Shown here: piece after piece, positions 39,467 to 48,992 of the stretch
Layout of the letters: each line of letters starts with the position of its first letter
Position numbering within the stretch: the first letter of the stretch is position 1
Assembly: GCA_964639895.1 (NCBI GenBank)
Contig: CAZXEJ010000005.1
Coordinates: 1 to 64,000, forward strand
Direction: 5' to 3'
DNA from: CAZXEJ01 sp964639895
GTDB taxonomy: Bacteria; Desulfobacterota_D; UBA1144; Nemesobacterales; JADFKM01
DNA: 64,000 nucleotides
Position numbers and translations under genes: made by a program
Notes under the pieces: model-generated
Databases searched by the model: none
What the model was told of the DNA's origin: nothing
The model's input: the letters and a program-made list of their open reading frames with translations, nothing else

Positions 39467-40906
39467 TCATCCGACGCTTCCTTCGAGGCTGATGCTAAGC
39501 AGCTTCTGTGCCTCGATGGCGAACTCCATGGGGAGCTCGGCTATGACCTCGCGGCAGAACCCGTTTACGATCAGCGAGACGGCGTCCTCGGTGGTGAGAC
39601 CGCGCTGACGAAGATAGAAGATCTGATCCTCGCCTATTTTCGAGGTCGAAGCCTCGTGCTCCATCTGGGCCGTCGGATTCTTGACCTCTATGTAGGGGAA
39701 CGTGTGGGCGCCGCACTTGTCCCCGATCAGCATGGAATCGCACTGCGTGTAGTTGCGGGCACCGTCGGCGCTCTTCATTATCTTCACAAGGCCTCGGTAG
39801 GTGTTCTGCCCGTGGCCGGCCGATATGCCCTTGGACACGATGTAGCTGCGCGTGTTCTTGCCGATGTGGATCATCTTCGTCCCCGTGTCGGCCTGCTGGT
39901 AACCGCGCGTCAGGGCCACCGAGTAGAACTCCCCTACGGAGCCGTCGCCCTGGAGTATGCAGCTCGGGTACTTCCACGTGATGGCCGAGCCGCTCTCGAC
40001 CTGGGTCCAGGAGATGCGGGAGTTCCTGCCCAGGCACTTGCCGCGCTTGGTTACGAAGTTGTAGATGCCGCCGCGGCCCTTCTCGTCGCCCGGGTACCAG
40101 TTCTGGATCGTCGAGTACTTTATGGTGGCGTTCTCGTGGGCGATCAGTTCGACCACGGCGGCGTGCAACTGGTTCTCGTCCCTCATCGGGGCCGTGCACC
40201 CTTCGAGGTAGCTCACGTAGGCACCTTCGTCGGCTATGATGAGGGTGCGCTCGAACTGGCCCGTCTTGGCCTCGTTGATGCGGAAATACGTCGAAAGCTC
40301 CATCGGACAGCGCACACCCTTGGGGACGTAGCAGAACGAGCCGTCGCTGAAGACGGCCGAGTTGAGCGCGGCGTAGAAATTGTCGGTGTAGGGAACCACA
40401 GTCCCAAGGTACTTCCTCACAAGGTCGGGATACTCGCGTATGGCCTCGGACATGGAACAGAATATGACACCCGCCTCGGCCAGAGTCTCCTTGAAAGTGG
40501 TGATAACCGAGACGCTGTCGAAGACGGCGTCCACCGCCACGCCCGCAAGAAGCTTCTGCTCTTCGAGCGGGATGCCGAGCTTCTCGTAAGTGGCAAGCAA
40601 CTCGGGGTCCACCTCGTCGAGGCTCTTGGGACCCTGGCCCTTCTTGGGAGCCGAATAGTAGCTGATGGCCTGGAAATCTATCTTCGGGTACCTGAGATGC
40701 GCCCAGCGCGGCTCCTTCATCTTGCACCAGTGCCGGTAGGCCCGGAGCCTCCATTCGAGCATGAACTCCGGCTCCTCCTTCTTGCGGGAGATAAGCCGTA
40801 TGACATCCTCGTTGAGCCCGGGCGGTATGGTCTCGGACTCAATATCCGTGACGAATCCCCACTTGTATTCCTGCTTGGCTAGCTGTTCCAAATCTGTCTG
40901 GCTCAT
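39467..40906 (-). CDS. sufB: SufB, Fe-S cluster assembly scaffold protein
   Basis: Main scaffold subunit. 479 residues. [19 protein letters not shown]-terminus; [64 protein letters not shown]; core [23 protein letters not shown]-terminal [35 protein letters not shown]. Highly conserved throughout. GAGGTG SD. First structural gene after the Rrf2 regulator (40-bp gap). Confidence 0.97.
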   Translation of the reverse strand: MSQTDLEQLAKQEYKWGFVTDIESETIPPGLNEDVIRLISRKKEEPEFMLEWRLRAYRHWCKMKEPRWAHLRYPKIDFQAISYYSAPKKGQGPKSLDEVDPELLATYEKLGIPLEEQKLLAGVAVDAVFDSVSVITTFKETLAEAGVIFCSMSEAIREYPDLVRKYLGTVVPYTDNFYAALNSAVFSDGSFCYVPKGVRCPMELSTYFRINEAKTGQFERTLIIADEGAYVSYLEGCTAPMRDENQLHAAVVELIAHENATIKYSTIQNWYPGDEKGRGGIYNFVTKRGKCLGRNSRISWTQVESGSAITWKYPSCILQGDGSVGEFYSVALTRGYQQADTGTKMIHIGKNTRSYIVSKGISAGHGQNTYRGLVKIMKSADGARNYTQCDSMLIGDKCGAHTFPYIEVKNPTAQMEHEASTSKIGEDQIFYLRQRGLTTEDAVSLIVNGFCREVIAELPMEFAIEAQKLLSISLEGSVG

Positions 40907-40946
40907 CCAGTTACACCTCGCTGAGTGTGTTGACGTCGGACCGGAA

Positions 40947-41381
40947 TCACGACCCTCGCCGGTCCCTGGGGGCGCGACCCCTCTGCTCCTTGAGAAGGTC
41001 TTCGAGCGTGGTGTTCTCGAGCACCTTCAACATCGACAGCTGCAGCTTGTCCCAGACCGGTATCTGGGGGCAGTACTCATAGAGGGAGCAGATCACGTTG
41101 TTGTCCATGCAGTCTACCAGCTTGAACTTCCCCTCGATGGCCTCGTACACCTCTCGCAGCTTGATCTCGTGAGGGGTTTTGCGCAGGGAGTATCCACCGT
41201 CGGGCCCCACCTTGGACGCCACGATTCCGCTCATCACCAGCTTGCGCATAATCTTTGCCAGGTAGTTGAGCGGAATGTGTTGCTGGGCCGATATCTCCCT
41301 TATGTTGTAGGTCATAACGGGCCTCGCTCCCATGTAGGTGAGCGATCTCAGAGCATAATCGAGTGTTCTGCTGACCTGCAT
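40947..41381 (-). CDS. Rrf2-family regulator with Fe-S-type cysteines, likely controls suf
   Basis: 144-residue winged-helix regulator. [18 protein letters not shown]-terminus, [39 protein letters not shown] wing-helix, then three cysteines spaced Cx6Cx5C ([15 protein letters not shown]) at the place used by IscR/SufR to bind a 2Fe-2S cluster. Position at the head of sufBCD implies cluster-sensing autoregulation. Start at MQVSRT (AAGGGA upstream); a longer frame reading through the operator dyad is rejected. Confidence 0.88.
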   Translation of the reverse strand: MQVSRTLDYALRSLTYMGARPVMTYNIREISAQQHIPLNYLAKIMRKLVMSGIVASKVGPDGGYSLRKTPHEIKLREVYEAIEGKFKLVDCMDNNVICSLYEYCPQIPVWDKLQLSMLKVLENTTLEDLLKEQRGRAPRDRRGS

Positions 41382-41453
41382 AAGACCCGTCCCTTCCGCT
41401 TTACTTCGTCCCCAAACACGAGTCGTCGCCGGCCTTTGTGCCGACGCGGCGGC

Positions 41454-41484
41454 CATATCATGGACATGACACATCCATGATATG
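41454..41484. promoter_or_regulatory. Perfect inverted-repeat operator candidate of the suf operon
   Basis: CATATCATGGA (41454-41464), 9-nt spacer, TCCATGATATG (41474-41484): both 11-bp arms match perfectly. It lies immediately downstream of the predicted transcription start of the Rrf2-suf operon, a position where a bound repressor would block initiation. Confidence 0.6.
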
Positions 41485-41492
41485 CAAGATAT

Positions 41493-41520
41493 AGATTACT
41501 CGACCCTGGCCGGTTGTCAA
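41493..41520 (-). promoter_or_regulatory. Promoter of the rrf2-sufBCD operon
   Basis: Minus strand consensus TTGACA (41520-41515), a 16-bp spacer, TAATCT (41498-41493), start expected near 41486. Leader of about 105 nt to the regulator ATG, with the 31-bp dyad covering its first part. Confidence 0.55.
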
Positions 41521-41788
41521 CTCTTGCGGTGGAAAAACGTGGCACCGACGCACCAACCCAGCGGCGTTCCAGCGGCAGGCGTCAAAGGCCAATGGGTAGG
41601 GCCCGGCGTGTGCGAGAAGCATGGGGGTCGGCACGCAGCAGCCAAAGCGGGGGGCAGACGGTTGGACCGGATATGGTTGCGAAGGGAGGGGCGGCGGATT
41701 ACGCATATGCGTATATACCTGGCTCCATATATTCATAATTGGCGACAGATGAAGCAAAAATTGTTTTGTGCAATTGCGAAATAAACCC
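41521..41788. other. Intergenic region between suf and phasin promoters
   Basis: A/T-richer stretch toward its end, with a GCAATTGC palindrome near 41771. No gene seen. Total gap between the rrf2 and phasin start codons is 475 bases, mostly regulatory. Confidence 0.5.
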
Positions 41789-41817
41789 TTGACTCGCTCT
41801 CCCTACGGACTTATATT
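41789..41817 (+). promoter_or_regulatory. Strong promoter of the phasin-like gene
   Basis: TTGACT (41789-41794), 17-bp spacer, TATATT (41812-41817): one of the best promoters in the window. The leader is about 33 nt and carries GGAGGTGA (41843-41850) 6 nt before the ATG, so high expression is likely. Confidence 0.75.
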
Positions 41818-41856
41818 ATTTGCAGACCAAACAACCTACATCGGAGGTGACCATAC

Positions 41857-42249
41857 ATGGCAACTGCCAAAAAGGAACGTAAAGTATTTGAGCTCGAAGA
41901 CAGCGTAAAGGAGCTCTCCGGAGCGGTAAGAGAGACGGTGTTCGCTCAGGTGGACGCGGTTTGGAGGCTTATCGACGAGAGCCAGAAGCTGGCAGCCGAG
42001 CAGATCGAGCAGATGACCAAGAGGCAGGCCGAGTACGGCGAGCTGGTCAAGAGTTCGCTGGACAAGCTTGTAAAGGACGCGACCTCTTACACAAAGACCG
42101 GAGAGCTGGACCGTATAGCCGAAATACAGCGGGCATACGTCAAGACCGTGCACGACAACTCCCACAGGGCGCTAAACACGGCGCTTACGCTGTGGAGGAA
42201 GTCCGCCGAAAGCGTGTTCTCCACCGTCGACGGCTTCTTCGGCGCCTGA
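41857..42249 (+). CDS. Phasin-like amphipathic helical protein
   Basis: 130 residues, nearly all predicted helix, with no signal or membrane segment. Composition and layout (FELEDSVKELSGAVRETVFAQVDAVWRLIDESQKLAAEQIEQM ... YVKTVHDNSHRALNTALTLWRKSAESVFSTVDGFF, given here as key segments) resemble phasins that coat polyhydroxyalkanoate granules. Strong promoter and ideal SD fit an abundant structural protein. No PHA synthase is in the window, so a different helical scaffold role is possible. Confidence 0.6.
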   Translation: MATAKKERKVFELEDSVKELSGAVRETVFAQVDAVWRLIDESQKLAAEQIEQMTKRQAEYGELVKSSLDKLVKDATSYTKTGELDRIAEIQRAYVKTVHDNSHRALNTALTLWRKSAESVFSTVDGFFGA

Positions 42250-42388
42250 GCAAACTCTTCCGACGTTCAGATGACAGGGCATGTCGAGGGGATAAGGATG
42301 TGGGTGCCCCGGCAGGGGCTCCCGCTCCGCTCCCCTCTGCAACCGAGGGCGGCTTCGAGCCGCAGGGGCCGCCCACGGCCGGTGAACG

Positions 42389-42889
42389 TCACTTGCGCAC
42401 GGGGATGTGGACCGTGCGGTCACGCGCCTCGGTAAGTTCTCTTATCTCTTCGTAGAACGATCTTACTCTGGCCTCGACTCGCTGGGCCGTGACGTAGTCC
42501 ATCGCGGCCAGCGCCACGGCAAGCACCTTCTGGTAGTTCTTCTTCGACGGTATCGTAATCCATCCGCCCATTCTCACCTTGCCGCTGTCGAGATCCAGCG
42601 CATACTTGATGCCCGAGGGCTCCAGCCCTCCCGTATACTCCTCGCCCTTGAAGCTTATCTTCATGCATATCTGCGGCGGCAGCCCCTTGGTGTCGCGCAC
42701 CACCTCGAACCCGTGCCCTTCCTCCTGCAGTTCACGGCCCACGCTCTCCATGACCGGCCCTATAACCTCGTCCACGAGCGCAGCAAACCTTTCGACGGCC
42801 AGCGCACGCTCGTCCTCCCTCAGCAGGGAAGCCTTCTCCGGGTCCGCTCCCGGCTCGAACACCCTCTGGAAGATATCGTCTTCCGACAT
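42389..42889 (-). CDS. Protein of unknown function
   Basis: 166 residues, soluble. Helical N-terminus (LLREDERALAVERFAALVDEVIGPVMESVG), central beta region with QICMKISFKGEEYTGG, DLDSGKVRMGGWITIPSK, and a C-terminal helix rich in Arg/Glu. No catalytic motif visible; I do not recognise it. ATG at 42889 is preferred because AGGAGG lies 8 nt upstream; the GTG three codons earlier is too close to it. Converges with the phasin-like gene. Confidence 0.7.
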   Translation of the reverse strand: MSEDDIFQRVFEPGADPEKASLLREDERALAVERFAALVDEVIGPVMESVGRELQEEGHGFEVVRDTKGLPPQICMKISFKGEEYTGGLEPSGIKYALDLDSGKVRMGGWITIPSKKNYQKVLAVALAAMDYVTAQRVEARVRSFYEEIRELTEARDRTVHIPVRK

Positions 42890-43341
42890 TTGAACCACCT
42901 CCTAACTCGCCTCTCAGGCGTACACTCTACGTTACCTGATAACTATACCCCAAGGAAAAGAACACACACCCCACCGTAAGGGGGGGAATAGAGCCGCGAC
43001 CTCGGCGCTCTTTTCTCACCCATCCTGGTACGTGGCTGCGGCCGCACCCCCGCCGGCGCTCCCCTCAACCGGGGCCACGAAACGAAACACACGGCCAGGC
43101 GCCAGAGGGGACAAACAGAGAGTCTCCCCACCCGTGGTACGCCGAACACACGGTAGTCACGCCGCGACCCCACCCCCCCCTTCGGCCCGCCTTTCCTCGC
43201 CGTCCTCCAAAGGACATGGTGAGCCATACCTTTTCCGAGGGGGCGCCACAATCCCGGTTCGAGTTCCCACGCGCTTTCCACCCAGCGAGGACCCGGCACC
43301 GCGGCACCCCGGAGCCCGGAGTAACGAGAAAGGGGCGGGCG
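42890..43341. other. Intergenic region, no gene recognised
   Basis: About 450 bases between divergent genes, with a CCCCACC-GTAA-GGGGGGG hairpin near 42970 that closely matches the one near 8767. No gene seen. Confidence 0.55.
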
Positions 43342-43371
43342 TTGAAACACACCCGAGGCTTGTGTTATAGA
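43342..43371 (+). promoter_or_regulatory. Candidate short-leader promoter of comM
   Basis: TTGAAA (43342-43347, 5 of 6), 18-bp spacer, TATAGA (43366-43371). The GTG at 43381 follows 9 nt after the -10, giving a leader of only a few nucleotides. Confidence 0.45.
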
Positions 43372-43380
43372 TATTGGAGC

Positions 43381-44910
43381 GTGATAGCGAAGGTCCTGTC
43401 CAGTGCAGTACGCGGCATAGACGCATATATCGTTGAGGTGGAAGTGGACATTTCCTCCGGCCTGCCGCAGCTTACCACCGTCGGGCTTCCGGAGGGGGCG
43501 GTCAAGGAGAGCAAGGAACGCGTCAGGACCGCCATCAAGAACTGCTCGTTTCCCTACCCCGTAAAGAAGATAACGGTCAACCTCGCTCCTGCCGACGTGA
43601 GGAAAGAAGGCTCGGCGTTCGATCTGCCCATTGCAACGGGCATACTGGCCGCCACGGGTATCGTGCCTCAGGAGAAGCTGCTCCAGTACGTGATCATGGG
43701 CGAGCTCTCGCTCGACGGCAGGGTGAAGCCCGTCAGAGGGGTGCTGCCCTGCGCCATCTGTACGCGAGAGCGCGGCATAAGGGGGCTGGTCATACCCGCC
43801 GACAACACCGACGAGGCGGCCGTGGTCGAGGGAATAGAGGTGATAGGCGTACAATCGCTGGGCCAGTTGGTCGAATTCCTGCTCGACCGCTACCACATCG
43901 AGCCCAAGCACATCCCGGCCGCCAAGGCGTTCGAGAACTCGAGAGGCTACGACATCGACATGAACGACGTCAAGGGGCAGGATCATGTAAAGAGGGCGCT
44001 CGAGGTGGCCGCGGCGGGGGGACACAACGTGCTCATGATAGGGGCGCCCGGCACCGGCAAGACGATGCTTGCCCGCCGTATCCCCACGATCCTGCCCGAT
44101 ATGAGTTTCGAGGAGGCCCTGGAGACGACGAAGATCTACTCTGTCTCGGGTCTGTTGCCCAAGGGGAGCCCGCTCATCTCCACCCGTCCGTTCGGCTCCC
44201 CCCACCACACGGTGAGCGACGTGGGTCTCATCGGGGGCGGCTCCTACCCGAAGCCCGGTGAGGTGAGCCTCGCCCACAACGGCGTCCTATTCATGGACGA
44301 ACTGCCCGAGTTCAAGAAAAACGCGCTCGAGGCGCTGCGCCAGCCGCTTGAGGACGGCGTGGTGACTATATCGCGCGCGATGAACACCATAACCTACCCG
44401 GCGAACTTCATGTTCGTGGCCTCGATGAACCCGTGTCCGTGCGGCTACTGGGGCGATCCCAACAACGAGTGCACCTGCCATCCGGTGAAGATCCAGAAGT
44501 ACCGGGCGCGCGTCTCGGGCCCCCTTCTGGACCGGATCGACATCCACATCGAGGTCCCCCCCGTGCGCTACAAGGAGCTCGCCGACCGGCGTGGGGGCGA
44601 GAGGTCGGCCGACATACGCGAGCGTGTCCAGCGCGCCCGCGATCTGCAGCGCCGCCGGTTCGCGGGCTCGCCCATACACTCGAACTCGCAGATGACCCCG
44701 CGCTACGTTAGAAGGTCCATACACCCCGACTCCGAGGGGGTAAGGCTGCTCGAGACGGCCATCGACCGCCTGGGACTCAGCGCGCGCGCTTACGACCGCA
44801 TACTCAAGGTCGCCCGCACCATAGCCGACCTCGAGGGGACGGACAAAGTGCTGGCCCAACACATATCGGAGGCCGTCCAGTACAGGAGCTTTGACCGAGC
44901 GGTCCCCTAG
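43381..44910 (+). CDS. comM: ComM/YifB family Mg-chelatase-like AAA+ ATPase
   Basis: AAA+ helicase-type ATPase; ComM promotes branch migration during natural transformation. 509 residues, as in proteobacterial YifB/ComM. Lon-like N-terminal domain ([48 protein letters not shown]); Walker [10 protein letters not shown]; Walker [24 protein letters not shown] with CTC zinc cysteines; C-terminal [26 protein letters not shown] start at 43381 follows from family alignment; earlier in-frame starts give unrelated residues. Confidence 0.95.
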   Translation: MIAKVLSSAVRGIDAYIVEVEVDISSGLPQLTTVGLPEGAVKESKERVRTAIKNCSFPYPVKKITVNLAPADVRKEGSAFDLPIATGILAATGIVPQEKLLQYVIMGELSLDGRVKPVRGVLPCAICTRERGIRGLVIPADNTDEAAVVEGIEVIGVQSLGQLVEFLLDRYHIEPKHIPAAKAFENSRGYDIDMNDVKGQDHVKRALEVAAAGGHNVLMIGAPGTGKTMLARRIPTILPDMSFEEALETTKIYSVSGLLPKGSPLISTRPFGSPHHTVSDVGLIGGGSYPKPGEVSLAHNGVLFMDELPEFKKNALEALRQPLEDGVVTISRAMNTITYPANFMFVASMNPCPCGYWGDPNNECTCHPVKIQKYRARVSGPLLDRIDIHIEVPPVRYKELADRRGGERSADIRERVQRARDLQRRRFAGSPIHSNSQMTPRYVRRSIHPDSEGVRLLETAIDRLGLSARAYDRILKVARTIADLEGTDKVLAQHISEAVQYRSFDRAVP

Positions 44911-44946
44911 GAAGTGCACATCAGAAACCAACAGGAGGTGGTACCC

Positions 44947-45816
44947 GTGTCAGACGACGGAACCAACGACGGAGGAGACGGAAGGGACGAGGCCCGAGAC
45001 CGGTCGATCGGGCTGGACTACGCCGTCCTCCACCGTATAGAGAGCCCCGCAAACCGCCTCATCCGCAGGCACATCTGGGGCGAGGAAGACGACATCGGCC
45101 AACAGTCGTTCATAACCCCTCGCTACCTCGACTGGCTGGCCTTCAGGCTGGAGCTCGGGGCCGATGACCACGTGCTCGACGTGGGAAGCGGCGTCGGCGG
45201 GCCTGCCGTGTACCTGGCCCACAAGACCGGCTGCTCGGTGACGGGCATCGACGTCTCCGACGTGGGTGTCGAGACCGCCCGCGGCTTGGCACGCCGGCAC
45301 GGGCTCGAGGCGAGGGTGCGGTTCGTGCTCGGCGACGCGATGGAGATGCCGTTCGAGGACGGGACGTTCACGAAGGCCGTGAGCATAAACGTGATGAACG
45401 TATTCAGCGACAAGGTGGGACTGTTCCGCGAGGTAAGGCGGGCACTTCGGCCGGGAGGCCAGTGGGCGTTTCTCACCGGAACGTTCGATATGCCCGACGA
45501 CCCCGAGACCAAGCGCAACATGGCTCGCGGCTACCTCATCCCGCAGTACTACGACTCGCTCGACTCTTACCGTGAGATGCTACGTAAGGCCGGTTTCGTC
45601 ATCGACGAGATCACGGAGTACGTCTCCGACTTCAGGGAACAGAACAAGCGCTGGGGCGAGGCATACAAGCGCTATTACGACGAGATAGCAAAGGAGCAGG
45701 GCAAGGAGAACACCGACCACCACATAAGGTATTTCGAAACCTATCTGCGCCTTATCGACGAGGGCAGGGCCTCAAACCACCTTTTCATATCCCACAAGCC
45801 GCACGCACCGGGATAA
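44947..45816 (+). CDS. Class I SAM-dependent methyltransferase
   Basis: 289 residues. Motif I VLDVGSGVGGPAVYLA, acidic VTGIDVSDVGVETAR, GDAMEMPFEDGTF and later VRRALRPGGQWAFLTG give the Methyltransf_11 fold. The C-terminal ~90 residues (EYVSDFREQNKRWGEAYKRY) recall small-molecule methyltransferases such as sarcosine/dimethylglycine or C5-C24 sterol types. Substrate unknown. GTG at 44947 chosen for AGGAGG 8 nt upstream; an earlier GTG at 44914 lacks it. 36 bp after comM. Confidence 0.85.
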   Translation: MSDDGTNDGGDGRDEARDRSIGLDYAVLHRIESPANRLIRRHIWGEEDDIGQQSFITPRYLDWLAFRLELGADDHVLDVGSGVGGPAVYLAHKTGCSVTGIDVSDVGVETARGLARRHGLEARVRFVLGDAMEMPFEDGTFTKAVSINVMNVFSDKVGLFREVRRALRPGGQWAFLTGTFDMPDDPETKRNMARGYLIPQYYDSLDSYREMLRKAGFVIDEITEYVSDFREQNKRWGEAYKRYYDEIAKEQGKENTDHHIRYFETYLRLIDEGRASNHLFISHKPHAPG

Positions 45817-46124
45817 GGGGACGGCGCGGCGGTGGGCGCCGCACGGGAGGGCGGGACACAGCAGCGAAGAGTAGTGGGAACGGGCCGCACGGGCTCGGGC
45901 GCGCTGGGGCGCAAAGCGGGGGAGGGGAATTCGAGCACGCCGTCGGCGTGGTTCTTCCCCCTCGGTCAGCCGTCTCCCTGCATGGAACGAGAGAAGTTGG
46001 CACCGGCGCGGGAACCGCAGATGGGACCGAGGAGAACGAGGGAGGGAGGACAGAGTGGATCAGGACGAAGACGGATGGATGGGCATCTCACGTGAACCAC
46101 AGTGACGAGGAGGATTGCTTAGGG
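45817..46124. other. Intergenic region, no gene recognised
   Basis: 308 purine-rich, GC-rich bases between the methyltransferase and SDR genes. Open in several frames but without recognisable coding content. Confidence 0.5.
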
Positions 46125-46994
46125 ATGAAGGATCTCAAGGGAAAAGTGGCCGTGGTTACGGGCGCGGCCAGCGGCATAGGGCTCGCCACGGCAAAGAGGC
46201 TCGCACGCGAAGGCATGAGGACGGTGCTCGCCGACATCGACGCCGTGGGACTGGAGCGGGCTGTGGATGAGATAGGCAGGGAAGGCGGGGCCGCCCTGGC
46301 GGTAGAGACGGACGTGAGATCCGGCGCTGAAGTAGAGCGGCTGGCCCGCAGGACGCTCGATGAGTACGGCACCCCGCACGTGGTGTTCAACAACGCGGGC
46401 CTCGTCGGCGACCTTGCCCCGACGTGGCGACTCGACGAGGCCTCCTGGCGGCGCGCGATCGATGTAAACGTCTGGGGAGTCATACACGGCGTGCGCGCCT
46501 TCGTCCCCATGATGCTTGAGCAGGGGGAGGAGGGCCACGTGATAAACAACGCCTCTCTGTCGGGGTTCTTCGCACTTCCCTACGCAGCGGCCTACCACGC
46601 CACCAAGAGCGCTGTGGTGACGATCACCGAATCGCTCCACTACGAGCTCTCCTTGATCGATGCGAAGGTCAAGGTATCGCTCCTCTGCCCGGGGATGACG
46701 AAGACGCGGTTCATGGAGATCGAGCGCTACATGAGCGACGAGGAACGCGAGCGGAAGGAGCGGACCGAGAAGGAGAGGGCATGGCTCGAGGCCTACCGCG
46801 AGTTCATAGCCGGGGGGATGAGCCCGGACGAAGTGGCCGCAAGCGTCGTAGACGCCATACGCACCGAACGGTTCTACGTGTTTCCCACAACGAAGCCGCT
46901 GCAGACCATAGGGGAGCGGTTCCGCGCCATCGTGGAGGGCAGAGAACCGCCGCTCCTGCTTACGGATGCCATGAAGGGACGACTTCCTCTCTGA
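46125..46994 (+). CDS. SDR-family oxidoreductase
   Basis: 289 residues, longer than FabG-type SDRs. TGAASGIG cofactor motif, NNAGLVG, catalytic Ser in NNASLSGFF, YHATK (YxxxK) and LCPGMTKT. The C-terminal extension (residues about 195-289) is charged and helical (SDEERERKERTEKERAWLEAYRE) and ends FYVFPTTKPLQTIGERFRAIVEG, as in many SDRs acting on bulky alcohols. Substrate unknown. Start at MKDLKGKVAVVTG with GGAGG upstream. Confidence 0.88.
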   Translation: MKDLKGKVAVVTGAASGIGLATAKRLAREGMRTVLADIDAVGLERAVDEIGREGGAALAVETDVRSGAEVERLARRTLDEYGTPHVVFNNAGLVGDLAPTWRLDEASWRRAIDVNVWGVIHGVRAFVPMMLEQGEEGHVINNASLSGFFALPYAAAYHATKSAVVTITESLHYELSLIDAKVKVSLLCPGMTKTRFMEIERYMSDEERERKERTEKERAWLEAYREFIAGGMSPDEVAASVVDAIRTERFYVFPTTKPLQTIGERFRAIVEGREPPLLLTDAMKGRLPL

Positions 46995-47422
46995 GGGGTA
47001 CGGACGCCGCCCCTTGGCGAGACCCAGAAAGTGGGAACGGACACGTGAAAGACGCCGCCCACCTGATTGGAAAGCACGCATCCGGCGCGGCAACGAGAGC
47101 CCCCGATGGGATATGAGTGTTGCTTACGGCCCCCACCAAGCCCGTCACGCCGAGGGCGGTCGGCGGTGGGTGCGGCTCTCCCACCCCCCCGGGGTGACTA
47201 TGGGCTCTTCCCTTTCCGCCCCACGGACACCGTGCTACTTTAAAAGTCGGCCGCCTCCTACGACGTTGCAACTTCATACGGCCGGGCTGGAGGACACTAC
47301 ACGCAGATCCACTCTTCCTCCCCCCCACGATACACGTTGGGCACGGGAGAGCGGTGCCTCCTCCAGCGCTCGCTGAGACGAATTTCGGCTTGCCTCGGTG
47401 GAACGAGGCCGCCCCTTCGGCT
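46995..47422. other. Intergenic region, no gene recognised
   Basis: 428 GC-rich bases between the converging SDR and baeRF genes. CCC-GGG hairpins occur near 47187. No gene or clear terminator. Confidence 0.55.
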
Positions 47423-48589
47423 TCATGCGGGCAGCTCGTAGCGCAGGACGGCCGCCGCCTCTCCCTCGGCGGGCATCTCCTGGGGGTCGACGGCATAGAC
47501 CCTGCCGCCGTGTACAAGTGTATGGACGGCGGCCATGTCCAGGAGGTCTTCGCAACCGGGTTCGGGGGCGCGCACCAGGCTCACCTCTTTGGTGTTTTCG
47601 TCATACCTGCCCCAGACCTGCACGCCCACGGGGACGAACAAGTGCTCGACCACTCCCCAGTGGCTTGCGGGCACTATCTTTTCGACTTCGACCACTGCCA
47701 GCGGACTCCCCTTCTCCCACAGTTCGCGGGACATGCGGGCGGCCTCGTCGCGTCCCTTCTCGAAGTGGGGCTTGAGCAGCGACCAGGCGCGCTCGTGCAG
47801 CTCCTCGGGGCTCAAGAGGTCGGGGTTGCCGGGGATAAACTCGGCGAACAGGTGGTTGTAGGTGTTGGCCTGCTTGTAGATGGGAAACAGGTAGTCGACA
47901 CAGGCTATGACCAGCGGCGAGCGCTCGTCGTGAAGCACCTCCTTGAGCGCATGGTCGATCTTTCTGAAGTAGCGCAGGATGGCGTTCTTGGTGTCGGGCT
48001 CGCTGCCCGTGCCGTGGTAGATGACGTCTTTGCCGCCCGACCCTTCAGGGGCCGAGGCGTGGAAGTGGATGAGGCGGGGCATCACCTCGTCTCCGAGCGC
48101 CTCCCGCAACCCCTGGGGGAGACTTTGCAACGCCACCTCACCCACGCCGTCCCGGCTGCCCTGCAGCAACCTCGCCCGCTTCTGGCTCAGCGCCAGCACG
48201 AAGAAACGGCTGTCTTCCATGAACACCTTAAGGAGGGGCTTTATGTGAAGCCGCTCGCCCACGTGTACAAATCTCTTGAACCGGATGGGAAGCCTGTAGT
48301 AGCGGAAAAAGCCCGGTGCCAGGAAGACCGCCAGGCAATCGCTCTGATGCCTCCAGAACTCGATGTCCGTCAGAAGCTCCTGGGCGGGGGCGAGGATCTC
48401 GCGCACCTCTTTCTCCTTGACGCCGCTTCCCTCGAGTTGCCTCTCGGCCTCCTTGAGCACACCACGGAACTGCACAGGGTTCTGCGTGACCTCCTTACCG
48501 CTCTTGTGCGTGGGAAGGTATATACTCACTGCATGGCCGGCCTTAAAACCGATGAGCGCTTCCAATTCTCCCTTGAGTAGCAGCTTCAT
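47423..48589 (-). CDS. Bacterial archaeo-eukaryotic release factor (baeRF) family protein
   Basis: 388 residues resembling the eRF1-like proteins of bacteria (baeRF). Recognised from AVSIYLPTHKSGKEVTQNPVQFRGVLKEAE, LLTDIEFWRHQSDCLAVFLAPGFFRYYRLP, RFFVLALSQKRARLLQGS, the second domain PLVIACVDYLFPIYKQANTYNHLF, and the C-terminal DLLDMAAVHTLVHGGRVYAV then EMPAEGEAAAVLRYELP (key segments). The GGQ catalytic motif of eRF1 is not present, so a ribosome-associated rescue or modifying role rather than ordinary termination is more likely. GGAGGAG SD before the ATG. Stand-alone gene. Confidence 0.75.
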   Translation of the reverse strand: MKLLLKGELEALIGFKAGHAVSIYLPTHKSGKEVTQNPVQFRGVLKEAERQLEGSGVKEKEVREILAPAQELLTDIEFWRHQSDCLAVFLAPGFFRYYRLPIRFKRFVHVGERLHIKPLLKVFMEDSRFFVLALSQKRARLLQGSRDGVGEVALQSLPQGLREALGDEVMPRLIHFHASAPEGSGGKDVIYHGTGSEPDTKNAILRYFRKIDHALKEVLHDERSPLVIACVDYLFPIYKQANTYNHLFAEFIPGNPDLLSPEELHERAWSLLKPHFEKGRDEAARMSRELWEKGSPLAVVEVEKIVPASHWGVVEHLFVPVGVQVWGRYDENTKEVSLVRAPEPGCEDLLDMAAVHTLVHGGRVYAVDPQEMPAEGEAAAVLRYELPA

Positions 48590-48992
48590 CCGACTCCTCC
48601 GCTCATTTCACATTCCGTACGTACTACGAATCGGGCCACGGCTCCGGAGAGGGGGTACCGGCTGCGGCTCCCCCCCGGGGTTGGAGGCGGGAAACGGTCC
48701 GCCGCCCGGTAGGAAACGCCCGCTCCAGACACCCACCAAATGCTAGTATACTCTGAAGCCGCCCCCTCATCCACCACCCGGCACGCCGAGGGTGGGGTTG
48801 CGGACGATGTCCGGCCTCTGTAGGGACGAGGGCACAGCGGTCCCCATGGGGCCCCCATCGGCACGCCCTACCCATGGGGGGGTGACACCTTATGAAGTGG
48901 GGCCGCTCTGTGCTATAGTACTCATCGACGGAGCCCGCCCGAGGGAGAGGCGGAATCACGACCCGACCACTCACTTATCGCTTCGATCGGCA
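48590..48992. other. Intergenic region with candidate promoter
   Basis: 403 bases between divergent genes. TATAGT at 48914-48919 could drive the downstream membrane-protein gene (leader about 70 nt). Hairpins CCCCATGGGG near 48843 and ACCCATGGGGGG near 48868. No gene. Confidence 0.45.

Noticed and set aside
39356..40882. 508-residue plus-strand frame
   Set aside because: Antisense to sufB, which is unmistakable; low-complexity composition typical of GC-rich shadow frames.
42943..44277. 444-residue minus-strand frame
   Set aside because: Antisense to comM.
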